From NCBI RefSeq assembly GCF_003574735.1, contig NZ_QORW01000020.1, positions 45,214 through 109,213 of the forward strand: DNA of 64,000 bases. The letters are read 5' to 3'. Every line of letters starts with the position of its first letter. Within the stretch, counting starts at the first letter, position 1. Shown here one piece after another: positions 8,696 through 17,305 of this stretch. The notes under the pieces were generated by a model. It had not been told where the DNA came from. It did not search any database and saw nothing but the letters and a program-made list of their open reading frames with translations. The position numbers and the translations under genes were made by a program. This DNA is from Dongia deserti (GTDB taxonomy: Bacteria > Pseudomonadota > Alphaproteobacteria > Dongiales > Dongiaceae).

Positions 8696-8774
8696 GTGCG
8701 CACGCCGTCAAATTCATGAGCAAAGCTTGATGCGGGTTATAGGGACCAACGCCGATTCCGTAAAGCTGACACGC

Positions 8775-9263
8775 TCACCGTCCCGTGACGGGCAGGGCGC
8801 CATCCGACTTCACGGTGCGGATCGCGAAGTTGCTGCGGATGTCGCGCACCATGGGCATGGTGAGCAGAGTCCGTGACAGGAACGCGTCGTAAGCGGCTAA
8901 ATCTGCAACAACCACCTCCAACAGAAAATCGGCCTCGCCCGAGACCATGTGGCACGCCACCACCTCCGGCAGCGCCTGCATGGCTTCCTGGAAAGCCCGG
9001 GCGTTGTAGTCGCGGTGGCCGTCGACCTTCACGCCGATAAAGATCGTCATGCCGAGGCCAAGACGCCGCCGATCCACCTTCGCCTTGTAGCCGGCGATGT
9101 AGCCCTCCTCCTCCAGGCGCTTCACCCTGCGCAGGCAGGGCGAGGGCGAGAGGCCGACCCGCTCAGCCAACTCCACGTTGCTCAACCGGCCATCCTGTTG
9201 CAGCGCCGCCAGGATCTTGCTGTCCAGGGCGTCGAGCCCTGCTGAGGCATTTTCAGCTGCCAA
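8775..9263 (-). CDS. Lrp/AsnC-family transcriptional regulator
   Basis: A 162-residue feast/famine regulator. The N-terminal winged helix is LDALDSKILAALQQDGRLSN followed by VELAERVGLSPSPCLRRVKRLEEEGYI (about 10-57), and the C-terminal RAM ligand-binding and oligomerisation domain includes PEVVACHMVSGEADFLLEVV (about 95-114). The gene diverges from an EamA-family exporter with 123 nt between the starts. Such pairs usually comprise an amino-acid-responsive regulator and the exporter it activates. An ATTGCG-N7-CGCAAT inverted repeat lies between them. The identity of the amino acid effector cannot be read from the sequence. Confidence 0.93.
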   Translation of the reverse strand: MAAENASAGLDALDSKILAALQQDGRLSNVELAERVGLSPSPCLRRVKRLEEEGYIAGYKAKVDRRRLGLGMTIFIGVKVDGHRDYNARAFQEAMQALPEVVACHMVSGEADFLLEVVVADLAAYDAFLSRTLLTMPMVRDIRSNFAIRTVKSDGALPVTGR

Positions 9264-9303
9264 ACTGAATTTCTCCGCTACTTTGTTGCTGCAACGATAG
9301 CGT

Positions 9304-9322
9304 ATTGCGCCATCTTCGCAAT
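9304..9322. promoter_or_regulatory. Inverted repeat in the lrp/eamA divergent promoter
   Basis: ATTGCG, 7 nt, CGCAAT. It lies 41 nt upstream of the Lrp start and 64 nt upstream of the exporter start. Lrp-type proteins bind AT-containing imperfect palindromes of this size, so this is the best operator candidate in the gap. Confidence 0.5.
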
Positions 9323-9386
9323 GATTTTTGCGCAGTATCCGCCATATGTTCCAGCCTGAGAGCCGAAATTGGCAGGAACATGCGCC

Positions 9387-10322
9387 ATGCAGCGGATGAC
9401 AGGCATTTCATCAAAACCGATGCTGGTGGGGTCGCTGGCAGCCTTGTCCTCAGTGCTGATCTGGAGTGGCTGGATCGTGTTCACCCGCCACGGCGTCACG
9501 ACGGACGTGCCGCCTGTGACCCTCGGTCTTCTCCGCTACTCCATCCCCACCGTAATCATGTTGCCCCTCCTGCTGCGCAGCGGAGGAGCGTACAGGCGTG
9601 CCGGTTGGGCGAAATGCGCGATCATGATCTGCGGGTCGGGGGCGCCGTTCTTCCTGATCTGCTCGCTGGGCATGACCTTCGCCCCGGCGGCGCATGTTGG
9701 AATCATGCTGCCTGGCGTCATGCCGATGTTCGTCGCCCTGTTCTCCGTCCTGCTGTTCGGAGAACGCTTCGGCGGCGCCCGGCTGGTGGGCTACGGCCTG
9801 GTTCTGGCCGGCGTTCTCGCCCTGGGTGGGGCTGGTCTGCTCGAAGCTGGCGCCGGCGACTGGCGAGGCCACGCTTTGCTGCTGCTTTCAGCGGCTTCGT
9901 GGGCCTGCTTCACCCTGGCTTTCAAGCGCTCCGGACTGACGGCCTGGCAGGCGGCGGTGCTGATCAACGCGGTCTCCGTCGTCGTCATGATCGCCGTCGA
10001 CGCAATCCAGGGCGGTCCGCGCCTATGGGACATCCCCTGGCAGACCGTGGCCACCCAGGGCTTCGCCCAGGGTATCTTGTCCGGCTTGCTGGCCCTAGCA
10101 GCCTATGGCTATGCGGTGTCGGTCCTGGGCGCCTCCAAGGCCTCAGCGTTCGTGTCCCTGACACCTGCCCTGACGGCAGTGATCGCGGCCCTCACCCTCG
10201 CCGAATGGCCGGACGGGGTGACGATTGCGGCAGTCCTGATGGTGGGTGCCGGGGTTGCGCTGGCGAGTGGCGCTGCTTCTGGAATTTCCTTCAAACGCAA
10301 AGCCTTGCCGCAGCAGGGTTAA
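9387..10322 (+). CDS. EamA/DMT-family transporter
   Basis: An inner-membrane exporter of the drug/metabolite transporter superfamily, 311 residues with about ten hydrophobic segments arranged as two EamA repeats. The first repeat runs VGSLAALSSVLIWSGWIVFT to GGAGLLEAG and the second starts HALLLLSAASWACFTLAFKR. The conserved end-of-repeat GERFGGARLVGYGLVLAGV is clear. ATG 9387 is chosen over a TTG at 9369 because AGGAA lies 9 nt upstream. It diverges from an Lrp/AsnC regulator, suggesting amino acid or related metabolite export under its control. Substrate unknown. Confidence 0.88.
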   Translation: MQRMTGISSKPMLVGSLAALSSVLIWSGWIVFTRHGVTTDVPPVTLGLLRYSIPTVIMLPLLLRSGGAYRRAGWAKCAIMICGSGAPFFLICSLGMTFAPAAHVGIMLPGVMPMFVALFSVLLFGERFGGARLVGYGLVLAGVLALGGAGLLEAGAGDWRGHALLLLSAASWACFTLAFKRSGLTAWQAAVLINAVSVVVMIAVDAIQGGPRLWDIPWQTVATQGFAQGILSGLLALAAYGYAVSVLGASKASAFVSLTPALTAVIAALTLAEWPDGVTIAAVLMVGAGVALASGAASGISFKRKALPQQG

Positions 10323-10451
10323 GCCACCGATGAGGCTGCTGGGGCGGGATAGCTGCCTTGCGCGGCCTACGCTTGCACCAGTCCAGGTTTCGCGATACGA
10401 CCGCCGGCGAATTCGGGCGGCAGCGGGCCGCCCTCACGCTTTCAGGTCCTG

Positions 10452-11783
10452 ATGAAACAAAGTGCGTCCAAGGCCGCCCCCAAGGTCGGCATCGTCAGCC
10501 TCGGCTGTCCGAAGGCGTTGGTGGATTCCGAGCGGATCCTGACCAAGCTGCGGGCGGAGGGCTATGTCGTCTCGGATTCCTATGACGGCGCCGACGTGGT
10601 GATCGTCAACACCTGCGGCTTCCTCAACAGCGCCAAACAAGAATCACTCGATGCAATCGGCGAGGCGCTGAAGGAGAACGGCAAGGTCATCGTCACCGGC
10701 TGCATGGGCGGCAACGAGCAGGCGATCCGCGCGGTGCATCCCGGCGTGCTGTCGGTGACCGGTCCGCAGCAATACGAATCCGTGGTCAGCGCGGTGCACA
10801 AGGCGGTGCCGCCGAAGCACGATCCGTTCGTCGATCTGGTGCCGCCGCAAGGCTTGCGCCTGACGCCGCGGCACTACGCCTATCTCAAGATTTCAGAGGG
10901 CTGCAACAATCGCTGCACCTTCTGCATCATCCCCAGCCTGCGCGGGGACCTGGTCAGCCGGTCGGCGCGCGAGGTGCTGATCGAGGCGGAGAACTTGGCC
11001 AAGGCCGGCGTCAAGGAGCTGCTCGTCATCTCACAGGACACCAGCGCTTACGGCGTCGATCTGAAGTACGCTGAGAGCAAGTGGCGCGGCCAGATGGTGA
11101 AAGCGCGCATGACGGAGCTGTGCGAGGCTTTGAGTCAGCTCGGCATCTGGGTGCGGCTGCATTACGTCTATCCCTATCCGCATGTCGATGAGGTCCTGCC
11201 GCTGATGGCGGAGGGCAAGATCCTGCCCTATCTCGACATCCCGTTTCAGCATGCCAGCCCGCGCATCCTCAAGGCGATGCGCCGGCCGGCCAACCAGGAG
11301 AAGGTTTTGGGGCGCATCCAGAGGTGGCGCGAGATCTGCCCCGACCTCACCATACGCTCGACCTTCATCGTCGGCTTCCCCGGCGAGACCGAGGAAGAGT
11401 TCGACGAAATGCTGGACTGGCTGCACGAGGCCGAGCTGGACCGCGTCGGCTGCTTCAAATACGAACCGGTGGAAGGCGCCAAGGCGAACGAAATCGCCGA
11501 GCTGGTCGACGAAGATGAGAAGCAGGACCGCTACGACCGCTTCATGGAAGCACAGCGCCAGATCAGCGAACGCCGGATGGCGAACAAGGTCGGCCGTACC
11601 CTGCCCGTCCTGATCGACGAGGTAGACGAGGACGGCGCCACCGGCCGCTCCCCCGCCGACGCGCCGGAGATCGACGGCAATGTCTATCTCGACGGCGAGA
11701 CCAAGCTGAAGCCGGGCGACCTGATGCAGGCCAAGATCACCCGGGCCGATGAGTACGACCTGTGGGGCTCTGTCGTCCGCTAA
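10452..11783 (+). CDS. rimO: Ribosomal protein S12 methylthiotransferase RimO
   Basis: A radical-SAM enzyme that adds a methylthio group to the beta carbon of Asp88 (E. coli numbering) in ribosomal protein uS12. The 443-residue product has the N-terminal UPF0004 domain with cysteines in [19 protein letters not shown] and VTGCMGG, which bind the auxiliary Fe-S cluster. The radical-SAM motif [15 protein letters not shown] (CxxxCxxC) lies near residue 150, and a C-terminal TRAM domain follows. KALVDSE and IPSLRG (rather than IPYTRG) separate RimO from MiaB. It stands alone between the exporter and pab genes. Confidence 0.96.
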   Translation: MKQSASKAAPKVGIVSLGCPKALVDSERILTKLRAEGYVVSDSYDGADVVIVNTCGFLNSAKQESLDAIGEALKENGKVIVTGCMGGNEQAIRAVHPGVLSVTGPQQYESVVSAVHKAVPPKHDPFVDLVPPQGLRLTPRHYAYLKISEGCNNRCTFCIIPSLRGDLVSRSAREVLIEAENLAKAGVKELLVISQDTSAYGVDLKYAESKWRGQMVKARMTELCEALSQLGIWVRLHYVYPYPHVDEVLPLMAEGKILPYLDIPFQHASPRILKAMRRPANQEKVLGRIQRWREICPDLTIRSTFIVGFPGETEEEFDEMLDWLHEAELDRVGCFKYEPVEGAKANEIAELVDEDEKQDRYDRFMEAQRQISERRMANKVGRTLPVLIDEVDEDGATGRSPADAPEIDGNVYLDGETKLKPGDLMQAKITRADEYDLWGSVVR

Positions 11784-11790
11784 CTCCCTC

Positions 11791-11902
11791 TTCCGTCATG
11801 GCCGGGCGAAGACCCGGCCATCCAAATTTGCGTCAGAGTCGCGCTTACAGACTTGGATCACCGGGGTCCGACGGTTTGCGCCGGCGCCCGGTGATGACGG
11901 AA
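11791..11902. repeat. Composite palindromic intergenic element (copy 2)
   Basis: The outer arms TTCCGTCAT (11791-11799) and ATGACGGAA (11894-11902) are a perfect 9-bp inverted repeat. Inside are two further hairpins, ATGGCCGGG/CCCGGCCAT (11798-11821, 6-nt loop) and ATCACCGGG/CCCGGTGAT (11857-11895). The 112-nt element can fold as a cruciform and fills the gap between convergent rimO and pabC, so it probably terminates both. It resembles alphaproteobacterial REP/RPE elements. Confidence 0.7.
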
Positions 11903-11913
11903 AAAGAACGGAC

Positions 11914-12750
11914 CTAACGCGGCGTCAGCGCGCGATAGGCTTCGCTGAGACGACGTGTCACGGTTCCGCTCGCCACGTCCCAGCTCTCGAAGCGGCGGAT
12001 CGGCACGATCTCCAGCAGCGAGTTGGTCAGGAAGGCCTCTTCGGCCTTGGCAAGGTCGCCGTGGCTGATGCGCGTCTCTGTCACCTGCACAGCCAGCTCC
12101 TTGGCGAGATGCAGAACAGTGGCCCGTGTGATGCCGGGCAAGGCGCCTTCCTCGATCGTCGGCGTCAGCAGCGTGCCCTTGATCACCGCGAACAGGTTGC
12201 TGCGTGCGCCGCAGGCGATCGTACCCTTGTTGTTCAACAGCAGCGCCTCATCGGTGCCTTCCGCGGCCGCCTCCGCTTGCGCCACGATGTTGTCGAGATA
12301 GCCGAGGGTCTTCAGGCGTGCCGTCAGCGAGCCTTCGTTGCGTCGGGCGCGCTTGGACGTCAGGACGGCAAAGCCACCTTCGGTCGCGGCCGGATGATAG
12401 GGAGAAACCGAAATAATAAGATTGGGATTGGGATCTTCCGGCGGCAGCAGCCCCCGTTGGCCCGGCCCACGCGTGAGCGTGACGCGCAGTGCGGCAGACG
12501 CGGCATCGAGATGATGCGCTTCCAGCGTCTCGTGCACGGCGGAGGCAATGTCCGGCACGTCGAGCGGCAACGGAATGCCAAGCTCCGCCGCCCCGCGCGC
12601 CAGACGCCCCAGATGGTCTTCGAGCTTGAAAACGTGTCCGCGATAGACACGGAGCGTCTCGAACAATCCATCGCCTAGCAGCAGCCCGCGGTCGGCGATG
12701 TCGATGCGCGCCTGCTCGCGTGGAACCAGGCGGCCGTTGAGCCAGATCAT
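11914..12750 (-). CDS. pabC: Aminotransferase class IV, probable 4-amino-4-deoxychorismate lyase
   Basis: A PLP enzyme of fold type IV, 278 residues. It starts MIWLNGRLVPREQARIDIAD, then RGLLLGDGLFETLRVYRG. The PLP-Lys region is SLTARLKTLGYLDNIVAQAE, with Lys in the RLKTLGYLDN context, and EEALLLNN-type TDEALLLNNKGTIACGARSNLF follows. These blocks are shared by aminodeoxychorismate lyase, D-amino-acid transaminase and branched-chain transaminase. The 4-nt overlap with pabB, which supplies aminodeoxychorismate, decides for PabC: release of pyruvate to give p-aminobenzoate for folate. Longer in-frame starts exist upstream but lie inside pabB. Confidence 0.85.
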   Translation of the reverse strand: MIWLNGRLVPREQARIDIADRGLLLGDGLFETLRVYRGHVFKLEDHLGRLARGAAELGIPLPLDVPDIASAVHETLEAHHLDAASAALRVTLTRGPGQRGLLPPEDPNPNLIISVSPYHPAATEGGFAVLTSKRARRNEGSLTARLKTLGYLDNIVAQAEAAAEGTDEALLLNNKGTIACGARSNLFAVIKGTLLTPTIEEGALPGITRATVLHLAKELAVQVTETRISHGDLAKAEEAFLTNSLLEIVPIRRFESWDVASGTVTRRLSEAYRALTPR

Positions 12751-14177
12751 GCCGCCGATCCGTGGGCGGGCTGAACGCCGCCTTGCGCCAGGACCTCGAT
12801 CAGCGCCTTGGCCTTGGCGAGGCTCTCCTCGTATTCCGCCTGCGGATCGGAATCCGCGACGATGCCGCCGCCAACCTGGAGGGTCAGATCCTGCCCCTGG
12901 ATGCAATAGGTGCGGATGACGATGTTGCTGTCCATCCCGCCATCGGCGCTGAGATAACCGATCGAACCGCAATATGGCCCGCGCGAGGTCGGCTCCAGCT
13001 CCGCGATGATTTCCATGGCCCGGATCTTCGGCGCGCCGGTGACCGATCCGCCGGGGAAGCAGGCGCGCAGCAGATCGGCGGCACTGCGCCCTTCCGCCAA
13101 CTCGCCGGTCACGACGGATACCAGGTGATGCACGGTGGCATAGCTCTCGAGGCCGAACAACGTCGGCACCTTCACGGAGCCGATCCTGCAGACGCGGCTG
13201 ATATCGTTGCGCAGCAGATCAACGATCATCAGGTTCTCGGCGCGGTCCTTGGCACTCGCCAGGAGCTCCGCGGCGAGCGCCTTGTCCTCGGCCGGTCCGC
13301 GACCGCGCGGGCGCGTGCCTTTGATCGGCCGCGTCTCCACCCTGCGATCGGACACTTTCAGAAAGCGCTCGGGCGAGGATGAGAGAATGCCGGTCGCGCC
13401 GAAATCGAGGTAGGCGCTGAAGGTCGCCGGGTTGCGTGTGCGCAGCGCCTGATAGAGCGACAGGCGGTCGAACCCCGACGGCAGCCTGGCGCGGAAGCGC
13501 TGGGTGATGTTGGCCTGATAGATGTCGCCCGCTTCGATGTAGTCGATGGTGCGACGCACGGCTTGCTTGAACTCCGCTGGAGCGAGATCCGGCTTTGCCG
13601 CAATCGCCCAAGACGCTGCTGGCGATGTGTGTGATGTGCGGCGCAGCCGCTCGCGGGCCCAGCCGATCCGCGCCTCGGCGCGTTCATGGCGCGCGGCCGG
13701 CGACGTCTCCGGATAGCCGCTCGCCAGCAACCAGGCGCGCCCTTCCACGTGATCGACGGCGAGCACGAGGTCGTAGAGACCGAGCATGAGATCGGGCCAG
13801 GTGATATCGGAGCGGCCGTGAGCCGGCACCTGCTCGACATGGTGGCGCAGGCCATAGCCGAAATATCCGGCGAGGCCGGTCTGGAACGGCGGCAGATCAG
13901 GCCGATGCTCGACGCTGTAGCGCTCGAACAGCTCGCCTATCACTGCGAACGGATCGCTGCCAATCTCGGCACCGTTCAGCCGCACGCCGGCGCGGTCCGC
14001 CTCGACCCGCGCGAAGGGGTCGATCCCGAGGAAGGAATAGCGGCCGAGGCGCTCATCCTTCAGCGCGCTATCGAACAGGGCCAAGCCGGGCCGATCCGCG
14101 AACGCACGACACCAAGCGACCGGATCGGGCGGCAGCTCGCCGGATGACAATTCCTGAGCTATGAGCTTGGTCTTCAT
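12747..14177 (-). CDS. pabB: Aminodeoxychorismate synthase component I
   Basis: Converts chorismate plus ammonia to 4-amino-4-deoxychorismate in folate synthesis. The 476-residue chorismate-binding enzyme has ETRPIKGTRPRGRGPAEDKA. The Lys in PIKGT marks PabB-type enzymes, where anthranilate synthase has PIAGT. GDIYQANITQRF, AENLMIVDLLRND, FPGGSVTGAPKIRAMEIIAE and the terminal GGGIVADSDPQAEYEES are family blocks. The glutamine amidotransferase partner pabA is not in this window. The ATG at 14177 begins MKTKLIAQEL; an in-frame upstream start would add 12 residues of unlikely sequence. It is coupled to pabC by a 4-nt overlap. Confidence 0.92.
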   Translation of the reverse strand: MKTKLIAQELSSGELPPDPVAWCRAFADRPGLALFDSALKDERLGRYSFLGIDPFARVEADRAGVRLNGAEIGSDPFAVIGELFERYSVEHRPDLPPFQTGLAGYFGYGLRHHVEQVPAHGRSDITWPDLMLGLYDLVLAVDHVEGRAWLLASGYPETSPAARHERAEARIGWARERLRRTSHTSPAASWAIAAKPDLAPAEFKQAVRRTIDYIEAGDIYQANITQRFRARLPSGFDRLSLYQALRTRNPATFSAYLDFGATGILSSSPERFLKVSDRRVETRPIKGTRPRGRGPAEDKALAAELLASAKDRAENLMIVDLLRNDISRVCRIGSVKVPTLFGLESYATVHHLVSVVTGELAEGRSAADLLRACFPGGSVTGAPKIRAMEIIAELEPTSRGPYCGSIGYLSADGGMDSNIVIRTYCIQGQDLTLQVGGGIVADSDPQAEYEESLAKAKALIEVLAQGGVQPAHGSAA

Positions 14178-14203
14178 GGCGCGGAGGCTAGCACGCGGCC
14201 CCG

Positions 14204-14242
14204 TTCCCGTCATTCCGGGAGCGTCCTGGTTCGGGGTCCCGG
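14204..14242. repeat. Short intergenic palindromic element (copy 3)
   Basis: TTCCCGTCATTCCGGGA with a downstream TCCCGG (14237-14242) that can pair with CCGGGA at 14215-14220. The opening resembles the elements at 4627 and 11791. It sits upstream of pabB in the 239-nt divergent gap before the hybrid kinase gene; nothing else in that gap is recognisable. Confidence 0.45.
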
Positions 14243-14416
14243 CGTCGCTTTCTGATCAAGGCAACGGCCAGCCTCCGTCGCGTCCTTCACGACCCAAGCA
14301 TGCCTCCAACGCCCAATGCAGGCAACCGGAGCAGGTTGGCCCCTTATTCGTGGTTGCCACGGTTGGGGCGCCGTTGAATGATGTTCCAGCGGTTGATTGA
14401 CGAGGCTTAGGCTAGT

Positions 14417-17305
14417 TTGGCAACGCAGGCGGAAATCGGCAGAACGGCGTGGAGCGATCCACTCAGCGTCCGCGCATTGACGGGCGGCGCGATGATCGCT
14501 GCCGGTTACGTCCTGTGCTTCGGGGTGGGAATGGCGTTCGCCCTGGACACCGGGATTTCGGTGGTCTGGCCGCCAAGCGGGTTTGCCCTGGCCATCCTGC
14601 TGCGGTTCGGCATGCGGGCGATCGTTCCGATCTGGGTGGGCGCGGCAGCATCCAATCTGATCGACGGGAGCACATCGCCGTTCATATCCGTGCTCATGCC
14701 GGGCCTAACCATCACGGAGCCGCTGATCGCCATTTTGCTGTTGCGCCTGGTCGGCTTCGACAGCTCCCTGCAGCGGTTGCGCGATATTTCGGCCCTGGTC
14801 CTTGTCGGCGCGCCGATCAGCACATTGTTGAACGCGCTCGCCAGCCTCTACGTTCTCAGCAGTCTCGGCGTCACCACCTGGACCGACTACGGATACAACG
14901 TGCTGGCCTGGTGGGCCGGCGATGCCGGCGGCATCATTACCATCGCCCCCGCGATCCTCATCCTGACCAATCATAGCGAACGTGTGATCACGACCCAGAA
15001 CTGGGTTGAGGCGGGCCTGCTCACGCTGCTCGGTTTTGCCGCGCTGCAATTGGCCGTGATGTGGCCAAACCTGAGCCACGGCGGTGCAGCGGCCTACATA
15101 GTTTTTCCGATCGTCGCGTGGGTGGCGCTGCGGGCCCCCCGGCGGGTCTCGATCGTCGTCGCGCTGTGCATCTCCGCGGTCGCGCTGGCAACGGCGAAAT
15201 TGTCTGGCGAACGATTCCTGGGCGCGCATGACACCCTGTCCGAACTCGTCAGCCTGCAAAGCTTCGTGACCTGCCTCACCTTGACCTGCCTGCTTCTAGC
15301 TGCGCTCAGCCTGGACAAGGCGCAAATCGAGGCACGGCTGCGCGAGCGGGAACAGTTCCTGAGCCTGGCCATCCTGGGCAGCAATGACGGCATCTGGGAC
15401 TGGCGACCGAACGAGCACCGACTTTGGCTGTCGCCACGCTGGAAAGAACAGCTTGGCTATGCCGAGCACGAGCTTCCGCACTCGCTTTCGACCTGGTCGG
15501 CACTAGTCCATCGCGACGACCGCGACCGAGTGGCGCAGCGCTTTACCGACTTCCTCGAGGACCGCAGCGACAGCTTCGAGATGGTCCAGCGTTTCCGCCA
15601 CAAGCTGGGCCATGACGTCCACATCCTGACGCGCGGCATCAAGATGAAGGATGATGAAGGCCGGGTGACGCGCGTGGTCGGCGTCCATACCGATGTTACC
15701 GAGCTGCTGAGCGCTCAGGAGGAGCTGCGCCATCAGGCGGCGTCGCTGGCCGGCCTCGCACGCGATCTCGAGGAGCAGCGCCGCACCGCCGATGCCGCAA
15801 ACACGGCGAAGTCGCAATTCCTGGCGACCATGAGCCATGAAATCCGCACGCCGATGAACGGCATCATCGGCATGCTATCGCTGATGCTGGATTCGAATCT
15901 CAATCAGGATCAGAAGAGATGGGCGTCGACCGCCCTGGATTCGGCGGAAACGCTGCTGACCATCATCAATGACATCCTGGATCTGTCGAAGCTCGACGCC
16001 GGCAAGACCGAGGTGGAGCTGCTGGACTTCGACGCGGCGGGCCTGATCGAGGGTGTGACCGCCCTTCTCAAGGTACGCGCCACAGCCAAGGGAATTGCGC
16101 TGCGCACCGATATCGCGCCAAACGTCCCGAAATGGCTCAAGTCCGATCCCACGCGCCTGCGCCAGATCCTGTTCAACCTGGTCGGCAACGCGGTCAAGTT
16201 CACCCAGCACGGTGGAGTGGTGGTACATGCCTCCGTCGGCGCGATGCGCGGTGACAGCTGCGAGCTCCGGATCGGCGTCACCGATACCGGCATCGGCATC
16301 GATCGTGACAAGATGGCGAGTCTGTTCGAGCCGTTCCAGCAAGGCGACACTGGGATGGCGCGGCGGTTTGGCGGCACGGGCCTTGGCCTCGCCATCGTAA
16401 GACGCCTGGTCAGGCTGCTGGGGGGCAGCGTCGCTGTCGAAAGCAAGTTGAATGAGGGCAGCACCTTCACCGTCATCCTGCCCTGCACGATCGTCACCTC
16501 GCCGCTCGACCGACCGGCGGCGATCCCGCGGGGCACCGTCTCAGGCCCGCATCGCCGCGCATCGATCCTGATCGCGGAGGATAACGAGATCAACCGCGAG
16601 CTCGTCACGCAGATGCTGACACGGCTGGGCCATGACGCGACGGTGGTCAGCAATGGCCGGGAAGCGCTGACGGCCGCACAGACACGGGCGCTCGACCTTA
16701 TTCTCATGGACATCCAGATGCCGGAGATGGACGGCGTCAGCGCCACCGCCGCCATACGGGCCCTGCCCGGCAGCCATGGCGGCACCCCGATCGTTGCTGT
16801 CACAGCGAATGCAATGGTCGGCGATCGCGAGCGGTATCTGGCCGCGGGGTTCGATGACTATCTCGCCAAGCCGCTACACCTGGAAGAACTACAGGAAGTG
16901 ATCGCGCGTTGGACCAACAGCGCGGCCTCGCCGGCGAACGGTGGAGAGCAGGCGGTCGCGCTGGATCAGCAGCGTGCGGCTGAGCTCAGGGGAGCCATGT
17001 CCGAGGCCGATTTCGCGGCCCTTATCGAGCGCCTGCCCAAGGAGATCGACGCACAGATCGAGCGTACGCAGCACGCGATCCGTGCCAACGATGCCGATGG
17101 GGTGCGTGTCGCCTTGCGAGCGCTGCATGAGTCGGCATTCGACTTCGGCTTGCGCGAGCTGGCGGCCTTGTCGACTCGGCTTATCGGCGACAATGTGGAC
17201 CTGGCTCAGATCATAGAACACACGAGTGCCATGCAAAGCGCGGTAACGCGGGCGAAGTCTGCGATCGACGTGCTTCGCGCGCCTTCACGAGATTCGCAGG
17301 AATGA
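14417..17305 (+). CDS. MASE1-PAS hybrid sensor histidine kinase with receiver and degenerate Hpt region
   Basis: An inner-membrane sensor kinase of 962 residues. A MASE1 domain with about eight membrane helices spans roughly 20-300, including [19 protein letters not shown]_3-type domain follows (about 318-425, [20 protein letters not shown]). The HisKA site [20 protein letters not shown] carries phospho-accepting His474. The ATPase domain has [16 protein letters not shown] and GTGLGLAI. The receiver has [13 protein letters not shown] with Asp765. The last 110 residues look like an Hpt domain, but the canonical His position is Arg901. The start is TTG; the first ATG (14492) would cut into the first helix. 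It overlaps the next gene by ATGA. Confidence 0.9.
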   Translation: MATQAEIGRTAWSDPLSVRALTGGAMIAAGYVLCFGVGMAFALDTGISVVWPPSGFALAILLRFGMRAIVPIWVGAAASNLIDGSTSPFISVLMPGLTITEPLIAILLLRLVGFDSSLQRLRDISALVLVGAPISTLLNALASLYVLSSLGVTTWTDYGYNVLAWWAGDAGGIITIAPAILILTNHSERVITTQNWVEAGLLTLLGFAALQLAVMWPNLSHGGAAAYIVFPIVAWVALRAPRRVSIVVALCISAVALATAKLSGERFLGAHDTLSELVSLQSFVTCLTLTCLLLAALSLDKAQIEARLREREQFLSLAILGSNDGIWDWRPNEHRLWLSPRWKEQLGYAEHELPHSLSTWSALVHRDDRDRVAQRFTDFLEDRSDSFEMVQRFRHKLGHDVHILTRGIKMKDDEGRVTRVVGVHTDVTELLSAQEELRHQAASLAGLARDLEEQRRTADAANTAKSQFLATMSHEIRTPMNGIIGMLSLMLDSNLNQDQKRWASTALDSAETLLTIINDILDLSKLDAGKTEVELLDFDAAGLIEGVTALLKVRATAKGIALRTDIAPNVPKWLKSDPTRLRQILFNLVGNAVKFTQHGGVVVHASVGAMRGDSCELRIGVTDTGIGIDRDKMASLFEPFQQGDTGMARRFGGTGLGLAIVRRLVRLLGGSVAVESKLNEGSTFTVILPCTIVTSPLDRPAAIPRGTVSGPHRRASILIAEDNEINRELVTQMLTRLGHDATVVSNGREALTAAQTRALDLILMDIQMPEMDGVSATAAIRALPGSHGGTPIVAVTANAMVGDRERYLAAGFDDYLAKPLHLEELQEVIARWTNSAASPANGGEQAVALDQQRAAELRGAMSEADFAALIERLPKEIDAQIERTQHAIRANDADGVRVALRALHESAFDFGLRELAALSTRLIGDNVDLAQIIEHTSAMQSAVTRAKSAIDVLRAPSRDSQE

